Shown piece after piece: positions 24,189-35,704 of a stretch of DNA of 64,000 bases; the stretch's first letter is position 1; each line of letters begins with the position of its first letter. Both the position numbers and the translations under genes were made by a program. The notes under the pieces were generated by a model, which was not told the origin of the DNA, ran no database searches, and worked only from the letters and a program-made list of their open reading frames with translations. The stretch comes from Lichtheimia corymbifera B2541 (lineage: Eukaryota; Mucoromycota; Mucoromycetes; Mucorales; Lichtheimiaceae): the NCBI GenBank assembly GCA_000697475.1, contig JNEU01001114.1, positions 62,001 through 126,000 on the forward strand, read 5' to 3'.

Positions 24189-24933
24189 AATGGTAATGAA
24201 GAATGGGGTAAATCGAGATCCGTAGTGTGTGTGTGCGTGTGTGTGCGTGTGTTGTGTTGTGTGTAAGGAAAAGATATATGGGAATGGGTGATGGTGGGTT
24301 ACACAGGCACACAAGCACAAAGAAAAAGCAGATTGAATTTAGGGAAAAGAAACGATCAAAAAGGAGTGCGCATTGACAAAGGGTTCAAATAGCAAAATGA
24401 AGAAGCTTGTGTGCAGGGTACAGTTGCATGCAATGTTTGCCTTTCGACACAATAGATGTTTGTTTCTGCATCGCGTCTCTGCATATTTTGTTTGCTTGTC
24501 ATTACATACAGACGTCAAAGCGTGAAATGCATTATAGTATTGCCGCTTATCGGGAAAAGATGACCATGTGATGATGAGGCAAGAAGAATATAAACCCAAC
24601 AATTGATGATACACAACAATGTTTGGGGAGATAGGTAATGAATGGGTGGTGATAATAATATTGTTGGGAGCAAGGGGTCATGTTAAAGGGAGATGAATGA
24701 ATGCCTTGACTATGGTGGCTGATTACAACATGCATCCAAATCCCATCACGGCAGTGTTCCGATCATTTTTTCATTGTCTTTGGTAAAGACAAAGAAATGC
24801 CTTCTTTTTCCAGTCCGCCCATCATCACCTAATCACCCGCAGCCGTGTGAATGAATAGCCGGGATGAGCCTTTTGGTAGTCAGAGTCCTTTTTTTTCTTT
24901 TACACATCCAATCTTTATCAGGCACAGGCCTTT
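24189..24933. other. Divergent promoter region with GT-rich repeat
   Basis: About 745 bp between divergent starts. A GT/GC alternating tract (gtgtgtgtgcgtgtgtgtgcgtg) at about 24221-24262 lies just upstream of the Zds-like gene. No gene seen. Confidence 0.5.
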
Positions 24934-26078
24934 ATGCATCTACGGTTGCTATCCCAGATCACTCAAAGCAAGAAGCTCCCTTGTTCACCTGCTGCTGCTA
25001 TTGCTAACCATCGGCTCTATCTGACCAATCAGAAGCCATTGATACGTCCTTTCTCGTCAATTCTTATCCGAGGTATAACATCTCCCCCCACACACAAACA
25101 TGCAGCGACATTGACATATTTCCCCCTTTTTCGTCACCACTTCCTCCGCTCTTTTTACGCTTTCATTTCAGCACATCGACCCAGAATGCTCGAAACTACC
25201 GAGAATCTGTTGCCAAGCATCAACCTGAATGCCTCCATGCATGTCGCTGCTACTGCTGTGGAAACGCTCAATGGACATGGCCCCAATGCCGAACTCGCAG
25301 CAGCTCAAACTGATCAAGGTTCCTTCACTCCTGAACAAGAAGCCCTTTTCAAGCAACAGCAATCCCTTGATATCGTACAAGAATTGAGAAAGGCACCAGA
25401 GTGGTTCGAAGTGGTGGCATATGGTCATTTGTCAGACTCGGCACGTGCTCGATCATTGACAGCCAGCACGTTGCGAGGTGATGGAAAGATTGCTATTCGA
25501 CCACTCAAGTTCTTCAACGAAAGCAAAACTGAATGCGTCATCGTTGCTCATCTTGGTAGAAACTTGTAAGTTGTTGGTAGATTTGGAAGGTGTCGAAAGC
25601 AATAAGATGACTAATGACATTTTGTATTTTTTAGATGTGGCCATGAAGGCATTGTACATGGAGGTCTTTTGGCAACGTTACTTGATGAACATTTGGCATA
25701 TATTGTAAGTGTGATTGGGAAGCGTGTGTAAGGGGAGTTGGTGATATCTCGATCGATCGATCAATTAGGGGGGCGGTCGTTGCATAGCAACGTGTGGTGT
25801 CGGAAATTAACAATCGGCTTTACTTTTGACACTTTTTTTATTAGACACTTCCAAGCTTGCCCAATTACACTGGATTCACAGCCAACTTAACGGTCGATTA
25901 CCGAAAGCCTGTCAAAGCAGATCAATGGATTGTAGTCCGCGGCAAATTTGATCGTGTTGAAGGTCGCAAGGCTTATGCCAATGCATGGATCGAGACAGCT
26001 GATAATGGAACGTTATTGACGGAAGCTAGAGCATTGTACGTTAGTCCCCGTACGGATAAAAAGCCTGCACAATCTTAG
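24934..26078 (+). CDS. Hotdog-fold thioesterase (PaaI/THEM4-like), probably mitochondrial
   Basis: 4HBT-superfamily acyl thioesterase. The start at 24934 opens a basic, Ser-rich presequence (MHLRLLSQITQSKKLP) consistent with mitochondrial targeting. A 99-nt stretch at 25073-25171 (gtataa...ttcag) can be spliced out in frame, joining ILIR to AHRPRMLE; otherwise it adds 33 residues. The hotdog core is GHEGIVHGGLLATLLDEHLA, with the active-site helix residues GG-x7-DE, followed after an intron by PNYTGFTANLTVDYRKPV and NAWIETADNGTLLTEARALYV. A second and third intron interrupt the core near 25566-25633 and 25706-25844. It resembles the fungal UPF0644 group; physiological acyl-CoA substrate is unknown. 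Confidence 0.82.
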
Positions 26079-26332
26079 AGTACCTAGAATCATATATACA
26101 CATGCACCTTGTCTTTTACTTGATACAGCCAATTCTCCCAATACAATTCATGTGCCTGAAACCCAAAGCTTGGGGACATCTGAGTTTTGATATTCGAATT
26201 GTGTGTGGAGGTTGCGGTCTGCCAGCGAAAAAAAGTTTTGGCAGTTGTTCCATTTCATAGATAAAAATCCACCGAGATTACCTTTTGTTTCTTCTTTTCT
26301 TCTTATTCCCCTGTTCTTTTTGTTTATCCATC

Positions 26333-27332
26333 ATGGCACAAGCTGTGCATACCATGCCTAACCTCGAAGAGATCGACAAGCTCCAATCGATCCCCGGAGT
26401 TCCATTCTCACAATACTATGAATTCTTCATGGATTGGAAGACTCCCATTGTTATTGCTGGTGCGTATGCATTGACCATCCATTTCCTCAACCCAAAGACT
26501 GGCAAGCTTTCCCGTGTCGAGGCCAAAAACCGAGGCGTTGCTGAGAAATCATCCAAAAGCAATCCATTGATGACCAGCTTTGTGTTCCTGCACAACCTTG
26601 CACTTGCCATCTATTCCATGATTACATTCTATCATATGGCTCGAGGTATCAACAGATCTTGGTTCCAGCGTGATATCAGTATGCATGATGCTGTAAGTGT
26701 TGATCTATTATTTGGAGGATGAAGCAGAGGTTGGTTGACATTCTTTCATCAATAGTACTGTGATAAGGATGAATACCTATGGAACGACTCTCTTGGTTAC
26801 TGGGGCTACATCTTTTATCTCTCCAAGTTTTACGAATTCATTGATACTGCTATCATTCTTCTCAAGGGACGCCGATCCTCTCTTTTGCAAACGTATGTGA
26901 TTGTTGTTCTTTTTCTATCATAGATGATGATGACTCATGAGTTTTCCGATATTTAGATATCACCATAGTGGAGCCGTTTTAACAATGTGGTCTGGTATCC
27001 GCTACCGCGCAACCCCAATTTGGATTTTTGTGTTGTTCAACTCATTCGTCCATTCCATCATGTACTGCTACTATGCCGCTACTTGTATTGGTCTTCATCC
27101 ACCAGGCAAACGATACCTTACCTCGATCCAAATCAGCCAATTCATTGTTGGCATGTCTCTTGCTGTCAGCTACCTCTTTGTTCCCTCTTGCATGGATACT
27201 CCTGGTCAGCGTTTTGCCGTCTCTCTCAATGTCGGCTACCTCCTTCCTCTTACTTACCTTTTCGTTGATTTTGCTCGTCGCACCTATGGTAAGCGCATTG
27301 CTGCTGCCATGGCTTCTAAGAAGGCCAACTAA
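26333..27332 (+). CDS. ELO family very-long-chain fatty acid elongase
   Basis: Endoplasmic reticulum 3-ketoacyl-CoA synthase that adds two carbons from malonyl-CoA. Three exons beginning at 26333 (MAQAVHTMPNLEEID), with introns near 26692-26755 and 26894-26957. Several membrane segments. ELO landmarks are KFYEFIDTAIILLKGR, then QTYHHSGAVLTMW where most ELOs have HxxHH, then FNSFVHSIMYCYYA and SIQISQFIVGMS. The first histidine of the box is Gln here (QxxHH). The C-terminus is lysine-rich (MASKKAN), a possible ER-retrieval signal. Closest in my recollection to the Mortierella MAELO type that elongates saturated/monounsaturated chains; substrate range is inferred only. Confidence 0.9.
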
Positions 27333-28960
27333 AAAGTTGCCCTTTACATATACTCATACTCCCTTTCCCCCTGCATCATACTTGTATAACATTTGTTCAT
27401 TCGCTGTTTTTTACTCTATCCGCATCATTAAACCCACCATCTCAATCACTTTATAATTCCAAAACCTTGTAACTAACATGGTGTCTACATGTCGCACATT
27501 ACCACCCTGGTTGATAATGCTGGTGGTACGCATGGACGGCATAATGATCTCCGAGATGTCGGTACTACCATATGTCTTCCCTAAGTGTAACTGATCCGAC
27601 GTGGGAGCCATGATCGCAGGACATGAATATCTGCACATACTATGTCGAAGAACTTTCAATAACGTATATGCTGGCTCAAAATAGAGTAGAGGTCTATGAT
27701 CCGATAATGGAATAACAAGGTGAACTTTCAACTTTAATGAGTTTACAGTGCCTGGTATTCGAGATACCAAGATCAAGAGCAGAGTATCACAGCATACGGT
27801 TTTGGCTGGCCCGCTATCTAGCTCGCTCAATATGATCCCTATAGGTGGACGGATAGCGTATCTCATCATGTTTACGCCCAAATTGATGGATGGCAGAAAT
27901 GCTGCAGTGGTGGTAAGATGGGGTGGAAAGATATAGCCTCATTGAAAAAGACATTACATATTTCACTACTGCGATCTGCTGAAGAGCATGAAGACCGAGG
28001 TGTTTGGTGGTGACGATGCATTCTATTCATTACATTTCCATGAAAACTAGTCAAGGACAATGGAAGCCGAACATGCTTGTGGTAAACATAAACGCTTTCT
28101 CTGATGATCAGCATTGAAATATATGTACATTATCAACCACATCAGCGTCCTGGGATAAATGATGCATGTGTCACGCAATACGTTATTGCAGTGCTTTAGA
28201 CCTAACATGGTACACTTTCATCATTGATTGTAAGAGGTAAAACGCCCGTGCATATGAACATGAGCTATGTCAGCGACCTTGTGACAAGGTACGTATGTGC
28301 GTCTTTTACGATGACTTTTTTTTCTTTTTTGAATGTCACATCATAGATGCCCGCTTAATTGGATATTATCATTTCTTTTGCTTTGGGTTATGTGCCTGAT
28401 TGATGATGGCATGGAATAGCTCCGACAACAACAAAAACGACCTTAAGTGACATGGGAATCATGAGCCTGAAGATGTTATACATCCGTGCACCACTGCATC
28501 TTGTGCGTGGTGTATAAGAACACGTGCTATGACATGAGTATGACCTGACTTTCAGATATGGGAGATCACCATACTGCTTGGGGAAAATGTGATATAATTT
28601 CCAACGCAGGTATATACAACACACATATCGGTAGAGTAGTAGATAAAGTCAATGTGACAACAGCGATGGCAACACACATGATGAATAAGCCAAGGTTTAT
28701 GAATGATTGAATGCTTCGTGTATGAGAAAAAGTGTCATCATTTAATATGAGAGTGTGTCAGAATCATGTTTTGGTAAACAAAAAGTGACCTATACATGCG
28801 TGTGTGTGTACAAATGGCGCGCGTGAAAGGGCGTTTTTGGGTCTTTTGGGGGAGAATCAAGGGAAGGGGAGCGAGCGAGTGAGTGAACGCGCGACGTATT
28901 ATTATTTCCTTTTTCTTTTTACCTTCCACTACAGCCGTTGTGTTCCTGGTTTACACACAC
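27333..28960. other. Intergenic region with one unassigned open frame
   Basis: About 1.6 kb. A minus-strand frame at 27881-27411 (156 codons, starting MGVNMMRYAIRPP) is the longest uninterrupted frame and is overlapped by another at 28114-27872. No homology, no obvious splice partners. Listed as unlikely to be a gene on current evidence. The rest is the ELO 3' flank and kinase promoter, with a (GT)n short run near 28800. Confidence 0.35.
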
Positions 28961-30636
28961 ATGGCATTCTACAACTATTCTCATGGCCAACATCGCCACA
29001 ATGACGAATTGACAAGCAAACTACAAGACGCTGCAGCCATCACAGCTCGTCAAGTCATTGAGAATGAACGTCTTCGTAAACGACGATTTCCAATCTACCC
29101 GGGTCTGGAGCGGTTTGATATCGTGGATAAGCTTGGCGAGTATGTGAGAAGCGATATTGGCATGCTATCCAAACGAGGGCTAATGCAGTATGGATGATCC
29201 TATAGTGGCGCGTTCTCAATCGTATATAAAGCTCGAGATCTTTCTACTGGGAAACATGTTGCCATCAAAGTAGTACGCAAGCATGCAATCGACAAGGTAG
29301 ATATTGATTGATATGTCTCCACTGATGATAACTGACAGCTCTTACATCAACTTTTAGCATGGACAGACCCATCATTTGCATTCAAGTTTAAAAGAAAAGA
29401 AGCCTCGTGCCACTGAGGTAAAAACAAGATATATCTGAATCAACAGGAGACATGCTAACGTATACTCTATGTATGTATGTATGGATAGCGTGCGACTATT
29501 ATGAAGGAGGTGCAAATCATGCAGCGAGGAAAGCACAAGAACTTGGTCCAACTGCTTCAGTTCTCCGAATCAGACGACTATTACTTTTTGGTCATGGAGC
29601 TATGCAAGGGTGGCGAGCTGTTTCACCAGATTGTAAAGTTGACCTACTTTAGCGAAGATGTTGCTCGTCATGTCATCACTCAAGTGGCTCAGGGCATCCG
29701 CTATTTACATGAAGAGTGTGGCATTGTGCACCGCGATATCAAGCCTGAGAATATCCTCTTTGAACCAATTCCAATCATCCCGTCCAAGAATCCCAAGAAT
29801 TTATTCGATGAAGACAAAATGGATGAAGGCGAGTTTCTACCAGGCGTTGGCGGTGGTGGCATTGGTTTGGTCAAGTTGGCTGATTTCGGATTAAGCAAGG
29901 TAAACAATAATGCTATCAGAGTGGGACGGTACTGATACTGATCTCTCTCTCTATGTATACCTGTTGACAGGTGATTTGGGATAATCCAACATTGACGCCT
30001 TGTGGAACTGTGGGATACACTGCTCCGGAGATTGTACGTGACCAAAAGTATACCAAAGGAGTGGACATGTGGGCACTTGGGTGTGTCTTGTATACCATGT
30101 TGTGCGGTTTTCCTCCATTTTATGACGAGTCGATCAATGCTCTTACTCAAAAGGTGGCTCGTGGTCAATATACGTTCTTGAGTCCATGGTGGGATCCTAT
30201 CTCTACAGCTGCCAAGGATTTAATTACCCATCTGTTGTGCGTCAATCCAGAAGAACGGTATACGATTGATGAATTTTTACGACATCCATGGATCACTCAA
30301 CAGCAGCAACCTATCCTCCCTCCAGTGTCGTCGCCTATTCCCACAGCCTCAATACCCCCTGAGCTCGATACCAACAACAAATCCCGACGAAGAAAGGATG
30401 CATTCTCACCGGGTGTCGCATCAATTAAGGAAATCTTGGATATCACTTATGCAGTCCAACGCATTGGAGAAGAAAAAGCGCGCAAATTGGGAGGTGTTTT
30501 GGAGGAGGAAGATGAAGAAGAAGGATACACTGGAGTTGGGCAAAGTGCAAAGAAACCAGCTCAACAAGGATTCCAATTGGATCTCGGCAAAGCTACCATC
30601 CTCAAGAACCGTAAAAAGCCAATTCCAATAGCATAG
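28961..30636 (+). CDS. CAMK-family Ser/Thr kinase, Srk1/Rck2-like
   Basis: Likely a MAPK-activated protein kinase like fission yeast Srk1 or budding yeast Rck1/Rck2, which act downstream of the stress MAPK. Start at 28961 (MAFYNYSHGQH). Exons include 28961-29139, 29206-29296, two short ones to about 29418, 29488-29899, 29971-30636. Kinase motifs: LGDGAFSIVYKARDL, HVAIKVVRK, VHRDIKPENILF, LADFGLSK, then the characteristic CGTVGYTAPEIV and DMWALGCVLYTMLCGFPPFY, and FLSPWWDPIS. A kinase-domain insert lies between NILF and DFG. The C-terminal tail contains SIKEILDITYAVQRI and basic KNRKKPIP, a possible MAPK docking or nuclear signal. All catalytic residues intact. Ends 24 bp from the convergent TDRD3-like gene. 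Confidence 0.9.
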
Positions 30637-30660
30637 GGTTCCCATCATCTCTTTATTTAA

Positions 30661-32241
30661 TCATTTTTTGTTTTCAATACCATCATCCTTATCCTTTTTA
30701 CTACTACTATTATTATTCCTTTGGTTGGTCCGGCGTCTATTACCAGGTTTGCTGCTGCCATCACCAGATGTTTTTTGCCGTTCTTTGGATGGTGATGGTT
30801 TTCCTCGTTTCCTGCTATCCTCATTTTTGGGTCGTACATCAGATCGCTTCGTGTCATCATTGTTGGATGTGGTTGGGGCTGTGGTATCTTTGGGTTTGCG
30901 ATTTGGCTTTCTCCTCTCTTTTGGCTTGTCACCATTGTTTGCCTTCTTATCTGGTTGAGTTCCTTCTGATGATGGTTCTTGTTTCCGTTGATCATTGTCT
31001 TTGCGTTTTGGCTTGTCACCATTGTTTGCCTTATCTGGCTGAGCTCCTTCTGATGATGGTCCTTGTTTCCGTTGACCATTGTCTTTGCGTTTTGGCTTAT
31101 CACCTCTCTTTTCTCTTGGTTTGCCGCTATTTTCCTTTGATTGAGCAGTATTGGATGGCTGAGAATCGTCAAGTTTTGTGGATTGTCGTTGTTTGTTGCC
31201 TTTGTTGACATCAGATTGTTTGTCTCCATTGTTTGCTGCCTTTCCATCTCCTGTTGTAGCCTTCTTTTTGCTTTTATCCTTGCGTGATCGATCTTTGTCT
31301 TTGTCCTTCTTCTTGGTAGCGCCGTCATCTTTACCAGCACCCTCTCGTTCCTTCCTTTTGTCTTTGGATCGTGCATTGTCCTTTCTGTTCTCTTGTCGTT
31401 GACCTTTGTTGGAAGATGCTGAACCAGATGATTTGGCGTCACGATCCTTATCCTTCGGTTGACGTCGTTCACTGATGACTCTCTTTGTATCAATCTTGAA
31501 TGGCACAAACGGAGGTGGACCAGCATCTTGTTCACCATTCTCATCATTGATTTGCTTGCCTCGGAATCGCTTAACAAATTGCTATAGCGTTGTATATATA
31601 AGTATCCATCGATAATAAAGTTATATACACACAGTCTATTACTTACTTTGCCAGATCTCCAAGCATGCACCATCTCTTGTACATGACCGCCAAGGGGTTT
31701 GAGCATCCCTGGTCCAAGAAGCAGTAGCTGTTCCCTGATTTGGATAGGTTTGGTGACCATGAACTTGGATCCAGGAGGCGTCATAAGCCTATACATGCAC
31801 ACTTTTGAGTCGTGATATCCTCCATGTTACCATAGCAACCTTACGTGATGCAATCAACAGGACCCAAAAACTCGACACCTATGAACTTCTTTTTTCCACC
31901 AGCAGTGAACGATACGCGAAACAGACGTGGTTTCTCGACTTGGTGCGTACTAGGCATCGCCACATTGCGTACTTCGAGCAACTCAAGCACCAGAGGACCA
32001 GCTAATTCGGTGTTGCCCTTGATGCTAGGTGGTTCACCGCCGATTTGACGTAGATCAAGCTGTAGAGAGTTGTGTTCAATGAGCGTGTGTCCATGAATAA
32101 ACGTGTTGATTGTATACTACTTGCATCGAGAGCTGTTGCTACAATGTCATCGATAGTGGCTTCAGGTCCTAGTTGCTCTTGCAGCATAGCCAGTCCTTCA
32201 TCGCTAATACACCAGCCTTGAGCTCGTAATGTTGTCTTCAT
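30661..32241 (-). CDS. TDRD3-like OB-fold protein with Lys-rich tail
   Basis: N-terminal half matches the OB-fold/RMI1-N region of animal TDRD3, the partner of topoisomerase III beta: LRAQGWCISDEGL, DLDLRQIGG, AGPLVLELLEVRNVAMPS, GVEFLGPVDCI, TPPGSKFMVTKPI, LLLLGPGMLKPLGGHVQEM, and later GPPPFVPFKIDTK, which has a counterpart right after the TDRD3 OB-fold. Start chosen at 32241 where the family begins, though an in-frame ATG exists at 32274. Introns: 32124-32060 (a GC-AG intron), then near 31848-31792 and 31650-31585. From about residue 210 the protein is a highly charged Lys/Arg/Asp/Gln low-complexity tail with two 28-29 residue repeats (KRKDNGQRKQGPSSEGAQPD type). No Tudor or UBA domain is seen. 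RMI1 is the alternative identity but PPPFVPF favours TDRD3. Confidence 0.78.
30944..31110 (-). repeat. In-gene tandem repeat, two units of about 84-87 bp
   Basis: Within the tail of the TDRD3-like protein, the DNA encoding KRKDN-QRKQ-PSSEG-QPDK-ANNGDKP is present twice in tandem with few differences, offset by about 87 bp (the landmark gatgatggt lies near 30971 and 31058). Recent duplication by slippage is likely. Confidence 0.75.
32060..32124 (-). other. GC-AG intron in the TDRD3-like gene
   Basis: On the minus strand the exon ends CTCGAT and the intron starts GCAAGTAGTATA and ends CTACAG. Only this GC donor gives the conserved ALD-LDLRQIGG junction; the nearby GT at AAGTAGT breaks the frame. 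GCAAGT is the usual context of non-canonical GC donors. Confidence 0.75.
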
Positions 32242-32582
32242 GGCCGAAAGGGAAGCTAGTCGTCGGAAAATCAAGTTCGTATTGCTTATGCATTTCTCAG
32301 CACACTTTTATGTTATAATACTACGAAATCCACAGCACACACACAGTATTCTTTTTTTTTTTGAGTCACGATCCGATTTAAGCTTTTCATGTTACGTTTA
32401 TGAGTCAAAAGTATGGTATACGAGCAAAACAAAAGAAGGGAAGATAAAAGTTGAGAGCGAGTAACAACAAAGAGTAGCAAAAGATCAAAAAAAAGGATGT
32501 TGAATAGAAAGATGTGTGTGTGTAGTGGTGGTGGATGGAGATGATGACTATGTACACAGAGAAGGAAGCACCAGAAGCTACA
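32242..32582. other. Short intergenic region
   Basis: Promoter of the TDRD3-like gene and 3' flank of the ING gene on the same strand. Poly-T and purine-rich tracts only. Confidence 0.5.
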
Positions 32583-33930
32583 CTACTTGCGATTCTTGCC
32601 TTTCATCTTGCTGACACAGTTGTTGCAATACCATTTTCCTTTGGGCACCGTTTTGAGATCAACACAAGCCAAGTGGAACCATTCAATCTCACACTACGAA
32701 ATAAAGCGTCAATTCGAGAACGGCCAACCCTCGCAGATACTTACATCAGTGTTATCACATGCAACCATCTCGCCATAAGACACCTGCTGACAATAACAGT
32801 ACAAGGGTTCATTTGGATCGATAGGTAATTCGGCTGGAATAGAGCTACTACTTTACAATGGGTTAGCCCTCATGATCAATTACCGAGCCAGTTTGGAAAT
32901 AACATACTTCTTGACCTTTTTGCCTGTTGAGCCAATGAATTCCAAGGTTAATGCTGTGTTGCGTATGCGGAGATTCATCATCAACCTACCAGAATTCATA
33001 TTCTTCTTATCCAACTTGATTCTAGATTCCTTCATGGCTTGGGAGCGCATTGATCCAGGTGGGGGAGAGCCATCCTTCAGCTTACGCTCTAAAGAGAAAA
33101 TCATAAATCCATTGATCCCTTGATGCGTCATTTATAGCTTACTCTTGGATGCAGTATTATCTACAGATGAACAACAAAGAATGAATGTTAGCTCCTATAA
33201 CAACCCCCAGTCTCGGATCAACTTACCACGTTTATCCACCTTGCCATCTTTACGATCCCGTTCATATGCTCGTGCGACTTTGTCCCTGGCAACTTCACGC
33301 AACAAGCTACGTGCTGATGGTGCCAAACCAGGCTGTGCTGTGATACGTTCGCGGCCCAAGGGTGCTTCTTCTTCAAATTTGACAAGATCAGCATCCAATC
33401 GGTTGCAGTGTCGCTCCACCTGAAATCAATACAATGAATTTAGTCATACATCCACTCCACCCACCCGCCCCAACCCAACCCACTCTATTGACGTACAGCA
33501 TCAAATGTTGTCTTTGCAAGAGCTACTTTTTCCTCCCCTCGCTTGAGTGTTTCTGTCAAAAGACTTCCCAGTTGCTTGAGCTTGTCGATACGATCGTTAG
33601 GATCAAGGTCTCGAATGGTGTTGATCAGCGCAATGGACTCCTTGGCCACATTTTCCACGAGCTCTATTCAGACGTGTAAGCAACGTAGCGTTCGTTGTAA
33701 AAAACGTCATTGTCTAACCTTGAGCGTAACCATCCAATTCGCGTAGCAGTGTAAAATTGCGTTGCAGTTCCAAAGGAAGAGCTTCAATGGCTAGAAAACA
33801 AAGAGCAGCAGCAGGAGCCAATGAGCCAATCACGTAAGAAGCCCATGCTTTGTTCTTTCAAGCACTCACTATCGATATAGTCATCGAGATACATTAAGTT
33901 GTCGACCTGATTGGCAGCAGCTGGTTTCAT
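32583..33930 (-). CDS. ING-family PHD-finger protein
   Basis: Chromatin reader subunit; ING proteins bring histone acetyltransferase or deacetylase complexes to H3K4me3. Start at 33930 ([20 protein letters not shown]). The ING N-terminal helices are [27 protein letters not shown], then [17 protein letters not shown] and [13 protein letters not shown]. Middle is a basic linker over several short exons. The C-terminal PHD finger is [43 protein letters not shown], with all eight Cys/His ligands and the aromatic residues of the methyl-lysine pocket, followed by basic SKMKGKNRK and stop at 32583. Eight or more exons, all with canonical junctions where checked. Which yeast counterpart (Yng1, Yng2 or Pho23) it matches is not clear. 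Confidence 0.92.
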
Positions 33931-34120
33931 TGTGGCAATGTTGATACGCGGAGACAAAAAGTAAAAGGGAGGAGGAGGAGGAAGCCATGGAAAGCTCAAC
34001 CAAAGATATCGGCTCGGCTTTTCTTTCCACCGCATGTGTGTAACCACTCATGGACATTGTCAGCATTTCGGTTTTTCGGCGAGGTCAACGCTGTCTGTGT
34101 CTCTCATTTCGCTCATTGCA

Positions 34121-35158
34121 ATGCCATGGTCTCGAGTGCATTGGCTTTTTGCATTCTTATGGGTCATAATCCTTTGTTTTGGCCGGGTCAATGCTCTAGA
34201 AGGTGATGAAATGCCCGAGTTTATCGACTGTTTGGGAAACTGCACCCTGCAAGATTGCGATAGCAACAACGATAGCAGCAACTTACCATTGTACCTACAA
34301 GCCTACTTTTGGACATGCCCTGATAACTGTGGATATAATTGCATGCACGCCTACACCGACACGCACTCACCCATGCTGCAATTTTACGGCAAATGGCCAT
34401 TTTATCGATTGTTTGGCATACAAGAACCAGCGTCAGTAGCATTCTCCATTGGCAACGGATTGGTCCACTTTTATTATCTGCGGGTGGCTCTGCGAGAAAT
34501 ACCGTCAGGCTGGTACATGCGACCTTTTGTAATCCTGCATGCTGTCATCAATATCAACACATGGATTCAATCCAGTATCTTCCATTCAAGAGATGTGCCA
34601 TTAACCGAGCGTCTGGATTACTTTGGTGCAGCCTTGACTATCATCTATTCTTTGTATTACGCCATTCTACGCATCTTTGCTATTGAGCGTCGGGAGCATC
34701 AAGTAACAATTGCTGGCGGATTGATGTTACTGTACTTGGCACACGTATTGTACATGTCATTGGTGTCTTTTAATTATGTATACAACATGATTGCATGTGG
34801 TGCCATTGCTGTTATTCAAGGTGCGCTCTGGGTTATCTGGTATCTGGTTATCGCATGGCAACGCAGGAGAAACAACATGGATCGACAACAAGAGAAGCAA
34901 CAACTCATGTACGAGCACTGGGTAGTTTATTATGTTGCTGCCAATGCGGCCACTGTTATGCTTGAAGTGTTCGATTTCCCACCCCTATGGCGAGTCTTTG
35001 ATGCTCACAGTCTGTGGCATATGTCTACCATATTTGTCGCTCCTCTCTGGTATCATTTTGTTCTTCAAGATGCTCGTTATCAAACCAACTGGCGTATGCT
35101 CAAGCAAGACGATGATAACGATAATGACAGTGGCTATGAGCAATATCCTCTCTTTTGA
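34121..35158 (+). CDS. PER1: Per1/PGAP3-like GPI-phospholipase A2
   Basis: Removes the sn-2 acyl chain during GPI-anchor lipid remodelling in the ER/Golgi. Intronless, 345 residues from 34121. Signal peptide MPWSRVHWLFAFLWVIILCF then a Cys-rich luminal segment (FIDCLGNCTLQDCD, TCPDNCGYNCMHAYTD) characteristic of the Per1 family. Then FYGKWPFYRLFGIQEPASV and about seven membrane spans, with the family His residues in FVILHAVININTWIQSSIFH-type and VFDAHSLWHMSTI segments. An upstream in-frame ATG at 34034 would add 29 residues before the signal peptide and is less likely. Starts 190 bp from the divergent ING gene, so they share a short promoter. Confidence 0.93.
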   Translation: MPWSRVHWLFAFLWVIILCFGRVNALEGDEMPEFIDCLGNCTLQDCDSNNDSSNLPLYLQAYFWTCPDNCGYNCMHAYTDTHSPMLQFYGKWPFYRLFGIQEPASVAFSIGNGLVHFYYLRVALREIPSGWYMRPFVILHAVININTWIQSSIFHSRDVPLTERLDYFGAALTIIYSLYYAILRIFAIERREHQVTIAGGLMLLYLAHVLYMSLVSFNYVYNMIACGAIAVIQGALWVIWYLVIAWQRRRNNMDRQQEKQQLMYEHWVVYYVAANAATVMLEVFDFPPLWRVFDAHSLWHMSTIFVAPLWYHFVLQDARYQTNWRMLKQDDDNDNDSGYEQYPLF

Positions 35159-35673
35159 AATGATCGTTTCCTCCTCAAGAGCACAGTCACTGCCAACATC
35201 TTTATTTGCATTGAGGTCGAATGTTTTCACTTGTCGCACTGACCACCGGTTTAGGCAGCATAGATAGCCGATATTAGATGAATTTTTTGTATATATATGT
35301 GTGTGTGTTTACCAACAATAATTAAACAATTACCAGGCACATGCCGATCTTGTCATATTCATTAAGGATATCTACCATTGATCATATCGCTTTGTTTATC
35401 CCACGCTATTGATGATTTATCATTTTGACTTTCAAAGGGGGGGATTGTGTGGGTGGTGATGATGATGATGATGGGAAACTAGAACCCGTGGTCCATTTCC
35501 AACAACCTTTCATCCTCGGTGTAAATAGAAGGTTTTATCAAGTATCACGCGAAAGAGTGTTATGCAATCGGGTGATTAGCATTTTGCTCTCTCACTCACT
35601 CCCTCTCATAACAAGAACAAAACGGGGATTCCTCGGCGTTTGTACAAAGAAAGCAACATGGCTGGCTGATAAG

Positions 35674-35704
<31 letters not shown>

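Noticed and set aside
30657..31802. 381-codon minus frame in the TDRD3-like gene
   Set aside because: Only its first part is the real exon; after the intron near 31650 the true frame is the Lys-rich one that follows GPPPFVPF.
35676..35704. Repeats as a possible CRISPR or satellite array
   Set aside because: It is a simple GT microsatellite; no spacer-repeat structure occurs anywhere in the window.
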